Source of the DNA: Klebsiella oxytoca
GTDB lineage: Bacteria > Pseudomonadota > Gammaproteobacteria > Enterobacterales > Enterobacteriaceae
DNA length: 64,000 bases
Assembly (NCBI RefSeq): GCF_009707385.1
Contig: NZ_CP046115.1
Coordinates: 3,968,001-4,032,000 of the forward strand
Reading direction: 5' to 3'
Numbering within the stretch: the first letter of the stretch is position 1; every line of letters starts with the position of its first letter. Below, piece by piece: positions 1 to 8,077 of this stretch. The position numbers were made by a program, and so were the translations under genes. The notes under the pieces are model-generated. The model saw nothing but the letters and a program-made list of their open reading frames with translations, was not told the DNA's origin and made no database searches.

Positions 1-540
1 AATACATAAATATTCTGCATACAAAACATCAACACCTCAAAATCAAATTAATAACAATAAAGTTACATGTTAAGTAACAACCATTAGGATACATATAAAA
101 AATCTTCTATAAGATTATATAAGACAAAACAAAAACCTTCACAATTTTCATTAACCAATTGATTTTAATGAAAATTAAAACAATAGCGAATTCATTTCAA
201 TTTCATAACATATTTTTTATGCTTATGAATAAGTTCCTCAAATGAAAATTCTTAAATTTATCAAACAACTCCCTATAATTGATTCATACCAAAAACGTAA
301 TATAAAAATATCTTACGCAGAGTATTAACTACTTAGTATCTAAAGATGGGTGAATTTAATGAGGAGAAACGCAATAAAAGGATTAAAAAACCAAAAAAAC
401 AATAAAAATTAGATTTTAAAACTACTTATAAATCAATAAATAGCTATTAATCGTCACATATATGTCTGATTGATTAATCATTTTTAACATATAGAATGCC
501 ACAACATGGATAAGGCAAAGGTAAAAGGAGATCATTTTCA
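1..540. other. AT-rich leader of the fimbrial locus, no gene seen
   Basis: This 540-base stretch is strongly AT-rich, with long A and T runs and no coding frame I can support. It ends in a good ribosome binding site (AAAAGGAG, about 525-532) for the regulator gene that follows. Such composition is typical of H-NS-silenced promoters of horizontally acquired fimbrial genes; that is an inference, since no defined operator was recognised. The left boundary of the locus lies outside the window. Confidence 0.6.
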
Positions 541-984
541 ATGACGCAGAACCCAAGAAAATTAGATCATCACCTTTATGGATATTGCATTGGGGATAAT
601 CTTGAGTTCAGGATATCACCGGCCTTATTAGTAAATACATTGACAGGAATCAGCATTCGTCTGCGGCCAACAATGGCGCGACTGCTTTCTTATATCTTAA
701 ATCACTCAGATGAAAGAATGATTGAAGATGAGAAAATAATGCGGGATGTTTTTGAGAATTATGGTCTCAAGTGTAACAAGCAGCGACTATGGCAGGCCAT
801 TAATTCGCTAAAAAAAACTCTGGCAAAGTGTGGTTTCAGCCGCTTTATTATCTACAGAGTAAATAACAATGGTTTTTTAATTTCCAATGTGAGAATTGGA
901 ATGTTGTTATGTTACGCCCTTAACAGCTCTCACCTTGAGATGTTTGAGACTGCTAAGCCAGAAAAACATGACCAGCAAATATAG
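541..984 (+). CDS. Winged-helix transcriptional regulator of the fimbrial locus (putative)
   Basis: This 147-residue protein is probably a DNA-binding regulator. Residues about 15-115 resemble the OmpR/CadC-type winged helix: an N-terminal strand region (GDNLEFRISPALL), a helix (TMARLLSYILNHSDE), a recognition-helix-like stretch (QRLWQAINSLKKTLAKCG) and a C-terminal hairpin (YRVNNNGFLIS). There is no receiver domain. The hydrophobic tail (IGMLLCYALN) is too short to be a clear membrane anchor. The gene has a strong AAAAGGAG site and lies 184 bases upstream of the pilin gene in the same direction, so local control of the fimbrial operon is likely. It is more AT-rich than the housekeeping genes, which suggests acquisition with the locus. 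The family call rests on pattern, not on a database match. Confidence 0.65.
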   Translation: MTQNPRKLDHHLYGYCIGDNLEFRISPALLVNTLTGISIRLRPTMARLLSYILNHSDERMIEDEKIMRDVFENYGLKCNKQRLWQAINSLKKTLAKCGFSRFIIYRVNNNGFLISNVRIGMLLCYALNSSHLEMFETAKPEKHDQQI

Positions 985-1168
985 ATACATGTAAGTTAAA
1001 CAGCGGCAAATTATATAACCGAATTATTTTTTAAAGTTGTGTTTACACAACCTGATAAAGCTATTTTTCTAAACTTCTCTCCGAGAGAGACACAGTACTC
1101 ATGATGCTGTGACGATGTATTTCGTCGAAATCATGTAAAACCAAAAGTAATCAATTAAGGATAATTTT
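985..1168 (+). promoter_or_regulatory. Intergenic control region upstream of the major pilin
   Basis: This AT-rich gap between regulator and pilin holds a perfect dyad at 1036-1051 (GTTGTG-TTTA-CACAAC). It may be an operator for the adjacent regulator. A second short dyad (TCTC...GAGA) lies around 1077-1090. The pilin ribosome site AAGGA is at about 1157-1161. No long inverted repeats of the kind used by invertible fim switches are seen. Confidence 0.4.
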
Positions 1169-1729
1169 ATGAAAAAGTCAGTCGTCAGTACCTCAATCTT
1201 TGCTGTTTTCGCTCTCGCAGCATTTTCCGCCCAGGCAGCTTCCACCGGGACCATTACTTTTAACGGTGAGCTGACCGACACCACCTGCGAAGTGGATATT
1301 AACGGCCAGGGCTCCGACGCGACCGTCATCCTGCCGACCGTCGGCGTGAACCAGCTGACCGCCAGCGGCGACACCACCGGTCGTACTTCCTTCAACATGA
1401 ACATCTCCGACTGCGTGATTGGCACCGAAGGCGGCCACTCTAAAGTCTCGGCGTTCTTCCAGCCGGGTAACACCGTTGATCTGAGCACCGGTCGTCTGAA
1501 AAACGTCGGCGGCAGCGCCACTAACGTTGACCTGCGCCTGCTGGATGCTTCCAACAGCTATGCGCCGATTAACGTAGGTAACACCGATCAGGTTGATGGC
1601 ATGGCCTATGTCGACATCAACGCTGACGGTACCGCACTGCTGCCGTACGCCGTTGAATACTTCGCGAATGCGCAGACCACCCCGGGCACCGTCACCAGCA
1701 GCGTCGTTTATAACCTGCAGTACAAGTAA
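1169..1729 (+). CDS. Type 1-like major fimbrial subunit (pilin)
   Basis: This 186-residue protein is a secreted pilin subunit of a chaperone-usher fimbria. Residues 1-23 form a Sec signal peptide ending in AQA. The mature N-terminus (STGTITFNGEL) looks like the donor strand that completes the next subunit. Cys40 and Cys82 are placed to form the conserved pilin disulfide. The C-terminus ends YNLQYK, with the penultimate tyrosine typical of subunits recognised by the chaperone. The length matches FimA-type subunits. It is the first structural gene, followed by chaperone, usher and adhesin, so it is the likely shaft subunit. I do not assign it to a named fimbrial type. Confidence 0.92.
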   Translation: MKKSVVSTSIFAVFALAAFSAQAASTGTITFNGELTDTTCEVDINGQGSDATVILPTVGVNQLTASGDTTGRTSFNMNISDCVIGTEGGHSKVSAFFQPGNTVDLSTGRLKNVGGSATNVDLRLLDASNSYAPINVGNTDQVDGMAYVDINADGTALLPYAVEYFANAQTTPGTVTSSVVYNLQYK

Positions 1730-1776
1730 TAAGGAATTTCAGGGGGAGTCGCTCCCCCTGTCACACAGGAGCCCCC

Positions 1777-2508
1777 ATGATACCGTTATCCCTTATCCGG
1801 ACATTCGCTAAAGTCACCTGTATTGCCGCTGCCGCCGTGGCCTGGTCATCCCACGCCAGCGTTATCGTCAACGGGACCCGCGTCATTTACAACGGAAATG
1901 AAAAGGAAGTGTCTGTCCGGCTTACGAATACCGGCACGCTCCCGGTTCTGGTACAAAGCTGGATTGATGAGGGCGATATGAACGCCAGGCCGGATCGTAT
2001 CCGTACGCCCTTTACCCTGACGCCGCCGATCAACCGTATTAATGCCGATAAAAGTCAGACCCTCAGAATCAGCTATACAGGTTCACCGGCCCTGCCGCAG
2101 GACAAGGAGTCCGTTTACTGGCTTAACCTTCTTGAGGTGCCGGCATCCAAAAAAGACGAAAAATTAAATAAACTGCAGGTAGCTTTTCGTACCCGAATAA
2201 AACTTTTTTACCGCCCGGCCGCCCTCACTGACAAAGCAAAAGTCACCGAAGCGGCTGAAAAAATTAAGTGGACTTTTTCCGGGGGAAAACTGATTGCATC
2301 TAATTCCTCGCCCTATTTTATTTCGCTGGTGTCCGTTTCGCTGAAAAACGCCGGCAAAAATGGCTCGATTGAAGGTGAAATGGTTCCTCCAATGGGCAGC
2401 TATACCTTTAATTTGCCGGCATCCGTACGTGCAGGCACCGGCTCATTATTAACGTATGAATATGTGAATGACTGGGGTGCCCTCAGGAAAGTCGAATACA
2501 CGTTATAA
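1777..2508 (+). CDS. Periplasmic fimbrial chaperone (PapD/FimC family), first copy
   Basis: This 243-residue periplasmic chaperone should bind pilin subunits by donor-strand complementation and deliver them to the usher. It has an N-terminal signal peptide (about 1-27, ending SSHA). It carries the family arginine in TRVIY, the F1-G1 region (NRINADKSQTLRIS), the signature DKESVYWLNLLEVP and the basic cleft residue in RTRIKLFYRP. The short F1-G1 loop suggests the FGS subgroup. It follows the pilin by 47 bases, with an AGGAG site just before the ATG, and precedes the usher by 46 bases. A second, related chaperone closes the locus at 7209-7913. Confidence 0.93.
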   Translation: MIPLSLIRTFAKVTCIAAAAVAWSSHASVIVNGTRVIYNGNEKEVSVRLTNTGTLPVLVQSWIDEGDMNARPDRIRTPFTLTPPINRINADKSQTLRISYTGSPALPQDKESVYWLNLLEVPASKKDEKLNKLQVAFRTRIKLFYRPAALTDKAKVTEAAEKIKWTFSGGKLIASNSSPYFISLVSVSLKNAGKNGSIEGEMVPPMGSYTFNLPASVRAGTGSLLTYEYVNDWGALRKVEYTL

Positions 2509-2554
2509 GCCATTTATATATTTTTTACCGTTTCAGTTTTGAGGGAATAAAATC

Positions 2555-5089
2555 ATGCGTCTTCATTTTGGATATTCATTAATTGCCCTTGCCGTTATGG
2601 CGGCAATTATGACCCCGCAGCAGGTCGTTGCAACACCGCTGTCTCAGTCTCCTGTGAATGAAGACAATCTTACTTTTGACCCTATTTTTCTGAATACCTC
2701 CGGTGAGGAAAAGATTGACTTATCACGCTTTGAAAACGGCGGCTCCGCCACGCCCGGAACCTGGTCAACGGATATTTTCGTTAACGGTGAATCCGTCACT
2801 CAGAGCCCGGTGTTATTTGCCGAACAGGCGGATAAAAAAGTGCGCCCCTGTATCACCGCGGACCTGATTAAAAATCTGAATATCAATTTCGATAAAGTCC
2901 CGGCCTCGTTTACCACCGCTCTCCGGGAGAACCGTGAGTGCTATAACCTTGAAGCATTATTACCCGGCGTCAGCATCATCTATGACTCCTCCACCCAGCG
3001 GCTGGATGTTGAAATCCCGCAGGCATTATTGCGTAATACCGCGCGGGGGTATGTCAGCCCGGCATTATGGGATACCGGTATTCCGGCCGCCTTACTGGGC
3101 TACAACGCCAGCACCTACACCACCCGCTCACACGGCAGGGATTACACCTCTTCCTATATTGGCCTCAACGGCGGGCTGAATATCGGCGGCTGGTATTTCC
3201 GCCACGACGGTAACTACAGCCGCCAGCAGGGCAGCGGCGGCCACTATCAGTCCATCAACAATTACGTGCAAAAGGACATCTCGTCCATCCTCGGCCGGGT
3301 GCTGCTGGGCGAAACCTCCACCGGCGGGCAGCTCTTTGACACGTTACCTTTTCGCGGCGTTGAGCTGGTCAGCGACGACCGGATGCTGCCGCAGTCCCGC
3401 CGCGGCTATGCGCCGGACATCCGCGGTATCGCGCGCACCAACGCCCGGGTCACCGTCCGCCAGAACGACCGCATTATCTATGAAACCACCGTGCCGCCCG
3501 GAGCCTTCGCGATTGAGGATTTATACCCCACCGGTTACGGCGGCAATCTGGACGTGACGGTCACGGAAGCCGACGGCAGCGTGCAGAGCTTCCGGGTGCC
3601 CTACGCGTCGGTGACCCAGCTGCTGCGTCCGGGTGCGCACCGCTATGACGTGGTGGCAGGACGACTGAACGACCCCGGCCTTTCCTTTAACCCGACGCTG
3701 TACCAGGCCACCTATCAGCGCGGGCTGTCGAATATCCTGACCGGCTACGCCGGCATTCAGGGCAGCGGCGCTGCCTACTATGCGGTGCAGCTGGGGATGG
3801 CTATCAGTACGGCGATAGGCGCGTTCTCTGTCGACGTCACCCAGGCGCGGGTGCACCTGAAGACCACGGAGGACACGGCGAACGGCGGCCAGAGCTACCA
3901 GGTCAGCTACAGCAAATATCTGCCCGATACCGACAGCAACCTGACTATTGCGGCGTACCGGTTCTCCACCGCCGGGTATTACGACTTCCAGACCGCCATG
4001 CGCGCCATTGATGAAGAGAAACGCGGCGGCCTGGCCTCCGGTATATGGCGTCCGAAAAACCGCCTGAACATCACCATGAACCAGGGGCTGGGGCCGGGAC
4101 GGGGGCAGCTGTATCTCACCGGGTACACCCAGGATTACTGGAACAACGGCAAGTCTGACATTCAGTACCAGATGGGCTACAGCAATAACTTCGGCCGGGT
4201 GAACTATAACCTCAGCGCCGGACGCGTCAGAAACTACAGCGGGAAAATGGAAAACAACTTTCTGCTGAATATTTCGACGCCTCTGGGCGGTTATGACAAA
4301 AAACATGTGCCGATGCTGACCGCCAGTCTGAACAAAAGCGGCAACGGCCGAATGGGTGAGCAGCTGGGCCTTTCCGGCACCTACGGGGAAGACAACCAGT
4401 ATAACTACGGTCTGACGGCCGCCAACTATAACCAGGGCACCGGCAGCAGCATGACCGCCAGCGGCGGATGGCGCACGCCTTACAGCCATCTGACGGCCAG
4501 CTATGGCGCCGGTCAGCATTATCAGAACAGCAGCCTGGCGGCCAGCGGGACGGTGATTGCCTGGCAGAACGGCGTGGTGGCCACGCCTTATACGGGGGAC
4601 ACCTTTGCCGTGGTCGAGGCGAAGGATGCAAAAGGCGCCAGAGTCGGCGGCTATCCGGGGCTGAAAATTGACCGCTTCGGGCACGCGGCTATTCCGTACC
4701 TGACCCCGTATGAAATGAACGAGGTCAGTATCGACCCGAAAGGGCTGTCACAGGACATAGAGCTCAGCAATACCACCGAGAAAGTCGCCCCGCACTGGGG
4801 CGCGGTCAGCAAGGTTGTCTTTAATACCCGCAAAGGGATACCGCTGCTGATTAACGCGCAGAATGCGAAAGGCGAACCGTTACCGTTCGGTGCAGAGGTG
4901 TTTGATGCCGCCGGCGCTAATGTCGGCAGCGTCGGGCAGATGGGGCAGATATATGCGCTGACGGAAGCCGCCGCCGGGCAGCTGACCGTCAGGTGGGGCA
5001 GCGGGGATAATGAACAGTGCCGGATAACCTATCGGGTTAACGAGGAGAAACCGTCCGGGTTCAGAAAGCTGACCGAAACGTGCAAATAA
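2555..5089 (+). CDS. Outer-membrane fimbrial usher (FimD/PapC family)
   Basis: This 844-residue usher is the outer-membrane pore through which subunits are assembled. It begins with a signal peptide (about 1-26). The N-terminal periplasmic domain starts at LTFDPIFLN and is followed by a long beta-rich barrel and plug region that includes RGYAPDIRGIARTNARVTV, a well conserved usher motif. The C-terminal domains end with two cysteines (CRITY...TETCK) that probably form the usual disulfide. The length is slightly shorter than FimD (about 878). The frame is intact. Its position after pilin and chaperone is canonical. The coding sequence is more GC-rich than the flanking regulator genes. Confidence 0.95.
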   Translation: MRLHFGYSLIALAVMAAIMTPQQVVATPLSQSPVNEDNLTFDPIFLNTSGEEKIDLSRFENGGSATPGTWSTDIFVNGESVTQSPVLFAEQADKKVRPCITADLIKNLNINFDKVPASFTTALRENRECYNLEALLPGVSIIYDSSTQRLDVEIPQALLRNTARGYVSPALWDTGIPAALLGYNASTYTTRSHGRDYTSSYIGLNGGLNIGGWYFRHDGNYSRQQGSGGHYQSINNYVQKDISSILGRVLLGETSTGGQLFDTLPFRGVELVSDDRMLPQSRRGYAPDIRGIARTNARVTVRQNDRIIYETTVPPGAFAIEDLYPTGYGGNLDVTVTEADGSVQSFRVPYASVTQLLRPGAHRYDVVAGRLNDPGLSFNPTLYQATYQRGLSNILTGYAGIQGSGAAYYAVQLGMAISTAIGAFSVDVTQARVHLKTTEDTANGGQSYQVSYSKYLPDTDSNLTIAAYRFSTAGYYDFQTAMRAIDEEKRGGLASGIWRPKNRLNITMNQGLGPGRGQLYLTGYTQDYWNNGKSDIQYQMGYSNNFGRVNYNLSAGRVRNYSGKMENNFLLNISTPLGGYDKKHVPMLTASLNKSGNGRMGEQLGLSGTYGEDNQYNYGLTAANYNQGTGSSMTASGGWRTPYSHLTASYGAGQHYQNSSLAASGTVIAWQNGVVATPYTGDTFAVVEAKDAKGARVGGYPGLKIDRFGHAAIPYLTPYEMNEVSIDPKGLSQDIELSNTTEKVAPHWGAVSKVVFNTRKGIPLLINAQNAKGEPLPFGAEVFDAAGANVGSVGQMGQIYALTEAAAGQLTVRWGSGDNEQCRITYRVNEEKPSGFRKLTETCK

Positions 5090-5201
5090 AAAGAAATGAA
5101 AAATCAGGGCCACGCTGCCAGGCCTGATTGTCACGGCACCGGGCTCCTTGTTCATTCGCGCATAACGGTACGGCCGTTTAATTTCCGACAGGGATGACAT
5201 T

Positions 5202-5900
5202 ATGATTATCAATCACCTTACACAGACCACCGAAGTGAATATTCTGACCCTGAATATCTACCTGAAAAAGGCCCTCGAGTCGCTCATAGCGGAATGTCCG
5301 GCAGACGATAAGCAGGCGCGCTCAGGGCATCACCCTGCTTTTATTAACCAGCCTGAACATTTCAGGGTGGCCCTTATTGATACCGAATACATTTATACTC
5401 AAAGAGGGGCCTGGTATAAAATTTATAAAGAAATCATCAGGGCAGATTATTACGTTTTTATTTCCTTAACCGACATGAAGTTTGGCCGGGTTCCCTTCCT
5501 GCCGCTGTGCGGCCCGGTCGGTAAAATAAAGAAAGCGCTGCGGTATATTATCCACAGTACCGGGCAGAAAAAGCACCCGTTAACCCGGAATAACCCGCTG
5601 GCCTCCCTGAGCCTTTCTGAAAAAGAGCTGTTCTTTTTTTTAATCTCGGGATACGGCATGGATGAAATTTTTCTCGCGCTGGGCAAAAGCAAAAAAACGG
5701 TCTATCAGTCGAGAACCAGTTTAATGAAGAAGATGAGATTAACGAATAAAAAGGATTTGCATATGATGCTGAAGTTTTGCGAATTCGTTGAGTATTACAC
5801 TTTCAGGGAAAGCACTCATGCCGCAGGCGATAATGCCTCTCTGGTTAACAATGGACGTTTACCGTTTCTCCCGAATCCGGTTGAACATGATATGCACTGA
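5202..5900 (+). CDS. LuxR-type helix-turn-helix regulator embedded in the fimbrial operon
   Basis: This 232-residue protein carries a C-terminal LuxR/FixJ-type DNA-binding domain at about residues 143-195: LSLSEKELFFFLISGYGMDEI, then GKSKKTVYQSRTSLMKKM and a final helix LTNKKDLHMML. The N-terminal 140 residues resemble no domain I recognise and lack an obvious phosphorylatable receiver; they may be a degenerate receiver or sensor module. There is no signal peptide. It lies between usher and adhesin on the same strand, 112 bases after the usher and 21 before the adhesin, so it is probably co-transcribed with them. That is an unusual position for a regulator. It may control this locus or motility/adhesion genes elsewhere; the target is unknown. 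Confidence 0.75.
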   Translation: MIINHLTQTTEVNILTLNIYLKKALESLIAECPADDKQARSGHHPAFINQPEHFRVALIDTEYIYTQRGAWYKIYKEIIRADYYVFISLTDMKFGRVPFLPLCGPVGKIKKALRYIIHSTGQKKHPLTRNNPLASLSLSEKELFFFLISGYGMDEIFLALGKSKKTVYQSRTSLMKKMRLTNKKDLHMMLKFCEFVEYYTFRESTHAAGDNASLVNNGRLPFLPNPVEHDMH

Positions 5901-5921
5901 CAGTAAATTATGAGGGTTTAA

Positions 5922-7100
5922 ATGAAAGTGTTATTAGCTGCCGTTCGTTTTTTTAATGCAAAAATGCGACTAATAAAGTGTCTGGGCATCGGTCTGGCCT
6001 GCATATTCACATCTCAGGCTCAGGCTGTTTTTTGTGAGTTCTCATCTCTTATTACCAATGATATTTCAATTCCCGTCATTGGCCTCGGAATATCCACCGC
6101 AAGCGAAGATGTACCTGTGGGAAAAGTATTATATAGTCAGACTTATACTCCAGCACTTAACACAGTAAGATCAATTTCGTGTACAGTTTCTGATGAAGAG
6201 GCTGTAGCTGGACTATCATTTACAAAGCACGAGTATGTAAAGTTCACCACGATATCTACGCCTTCAGGGCCTGCGATAAAGTCTGGTGGACAAGATATAT
6301 TCCCGACAAACATATCTGGCGTCGGTGCTATTTTTTATATCTCTGGAATTAATCCTAACTATACTTCTTTCCCTTCTGTCTGGGATGATTCTTATACAAT
6401 AGGTATTGGCACCAGCAGTCGAACTATGACTATGTTCAATAGAGTTAAAATAGAACTTATTAAAACAGGACCTATCCCAGCAGGATATCAGCAGGTCGAA
6501 GGTTCATCCTTTCCTACGTTTCAGATTAGTTCTGGATTATATTCACCTACTCCTATGAACAATGTTTTTGTCAATCTTAATTTTGTGGGGTCCACGACGA
6601 TACATACCAAAACCTGTCAGCTGGCAACGGCAAATATTGACGTAAATCTTGGCAACCATGCGGTCGGCGATTTTACCAGCCCGGGAACAGTTACCGAATG
6701 GAAGGATTTTGATATCGTTCTGCAGGGCTGTCCACCCTTCTATGGTTATGGTAATTACACTTATAATGGCAGAACGGATGAACTTACCGGCTCCAATGCC
6801 GACAACGTTATCTCCATCGGACTTCAAAGCGCTAACGGCGTTATTGAAGGCAACCCGTCACTGGCCAAACTGGACGCGGGTACTAACGCAGCCACCGGGA
6901 TCGGCATTGAATTATCACAAAGAAATATATCCGGCAGCATACCGCTGGATGGTTCCGGCGGATTTAACCTGACCAATCTTACACAACAAGATAACGCCAC
7001 CTATACCATCCCGCTGAAAGCTCGCTATGTTCAGTCTGATGCCAACGTCACGGCAGGGCCCGCGAACGGCTCCGTCGTTTTTACTATCACCTATCTGTGA
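5922..7100 (+). CDS. Two-domain fimbrial tip adhesin (putative)
   Basis: This 392-residue secreted protein has the layout of a tip adhesin: a signal peptide (about 1-35, ending SQAQA), a receptor-binding-like N-terminal domain (about 36-215) and a C-terminal pilin domain (about 225-392). The pilin domain starts near HTKTCQLATANIDVNLG, has a second cysteine in VLQGCPP and ends in a beta strand (NGSVVFTITYL). It is twice the pilin length, as expected. The chosen ATG has a GAGGG site seven bases upstream; an internal ATG at 5964 is a weaker alternative. DNA of the N-terminal domain is clearly more AT-rich than that of the pilin domain, suggesting exchange of the lectin-like half. The ligand cannot be inferred. 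Confidence 0.82.
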   Translation: MKVLLAAVRFFNAKMRLIKCLGIGLACIFTSQAQAVFCEFSSLITNDISIPVIGLGISTASEDVPVGKVLYSQTYTPALNTVRSISCTVSDEEAVAGLSFTKHEYVKFTTISTPSGPAIKSGGQDIFPTNISGVGAIFYISGINPNYTSFPSVWDDSYTIGIGTSSRTMTMFNRVKIELIKTGPIPAGYQQVEGSSFPTFQISSGLYSPTPMNNVFVNLNFVGSTTIHTKTCQLATANIDVNLGNHAVGDFTSPGTVTEWKDFDIVLQGCPPFYGYGNYTYNGRTDELTGSNADNVISIGLQSANGVIEGNPSLAKLDAGTNAATGIGIELSQRNISGSIPLDGSGGFNLTNLTQQDNATYTIPLKARYVQSDANVTAGPANGSVVFTITYL

Positions 7101-7208
7101 CCACGAGTTTATGGAAATACCGTCACTTTATATGTAAATGAATTAAGTGACAGGGTTATTACATATTCAACCTGCCTGACCGGCGGGCTGACAAGGGAGA
7201 AATATACG

Positions 7209-7913
7209 ATGCCTCGCAGCATATTTTACAGGCATATTGCCGTAGCGATTTTCGCTTTTTCTATGGTGTCTTCCGCTTTCGCGGATATCGTCATCACCGG
7301 AACCCGCTTCGTCTATCCGGAAAAAGAGCGCGAAGTAACGGTAAAAATTGATAATGTCGGAGATAAACCGGCTCTCGCACAGGTCTGGATTGACGCCGGA
7401 GACCCTGATGCCACGCCGGAAACAGCCAAAGCGCCCTTTACGATTACTCCGCCGATTAACCGCATCAACGGCGGTAAAGGCCAGACGCTGCGCATGATAT
7501 ATACGGGAGAAAAGCTGCCCGGCGATAAAGAATCCTTATTCTGGCTTAACGTGCTGGAAATTCCGGCGACGAAAAAAGACAATAAAAACCAGCTGAAAAT
7601 GGCGGTTCGTTCAAGAATTAAAATTTTTTACCGCCCGCAGGGATTAGCCGGCAGCGCCAATCAGGCTGGAAAGTCAGTCGTCTGGAAAAAGGTCAATAGT
7701 GGAATTGAAGGTTCAAATCCTACCCCCTACTTTGTCTCCCTGGCGAATATCACTGAGGATAAAGAAGGGAAAACCGTGGTTGCTAACGGGGGAATGATTG
7801 CACCGGGAGGGAAAAGCGTTTTTCCCATGAAGAAGCATCTCGCGACGATTTATCCATCCTATATTAGTGATGAAGGGGCGATTAATTCCTTTGCGCAGCA
7901 GGTCATCCCCTAA
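7209..7913 (+). CDS. Periplasmic fimbrial chaperone, second copy
   Basis: This 234-residue protein is a second PapD/FimC-family chaperone. It has a signal peptide (about 1-25, ending SAFA), the TRFVYP strand, the F1-G1 stretch NRINGGKGQTLRMIY, DKESLFWLNVLEIP and RSRIKIFYRP. It resembles the first chaperone of the locus in all these motifs but differs along its length, so it is a diverged paralogue, not a recent duplicate. It sits 108 bases after the adhesin, with an AGGGAG site, and is the last gene before the terminator. A plausible role is a dedicated chaperone for the adhesin, with the first serving the shaft subunit. Confidence 0.92.
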   Translation: MPRSIFYRHIAVAIFAFSMVSSAFADIVITGTRFVYPEKEREVTVKIDNVGDKPALAQVWIDAGDPDATPETAKAPFTITPPINRINGGKGQTLRMIYTGEKLPGDKESLFWLNVLEIPATKKDNKNQLKMAVRSRIKIFYRPQGLAGSANQAGKSVVWKKVNSGIEGSNPTPYFVSLANITEDKEGKTVVANGGMIAPGGKSVFPMKKHLATIYPSYISDEGAINSFAQQVIP

Positions 7914-8006
7914 TATTGAAATCCGTTATCGTTCACAAACGATCGGCGAAAGAGTACGCTCATAACCTTGTTGCGCTAGCCCATACCTTTTCACACTCCA
8001 TAAAAA

Positions 8007-8050
8007 ATGCCATTAATGAGGTAAAAAATCATTAATGGCATTATTTTTAT
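8007..8050. terminator. Bidirectional terminator between the fimbrial operon and guaA
   Basis: A 13-bp perfect stem (ATGCCATTAATGA at 8007-8019 pairing with 8029-8041) is flanked by a T-rich run on the right and an A-rich run on the left. It can therefore stop transcription from both convergent sides. It separates the fimbrial operon from guaA. Confidence 0.85.
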
Positions 8051-8077
8051 TGAATTAAATCAATGTGCTAAATCAGC

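Noticed and set aside
985..1168. Invertible promoter (fim-type switch) before the pilin
   Set aside because: Only a 6-base dyad is present; there are no longer matched inverted repeats around a promoter segment and no recombinase gene in the locus.
3521..4684. Open frame of 387 codons on the minus strand inside the usher gene
   Set aside because: It is fully antisense to a gene with clear usher homology, has no ribosome site, and its Ala/Arg/Val-rich composition is typical of the shadow of a GC-rich coding frame.
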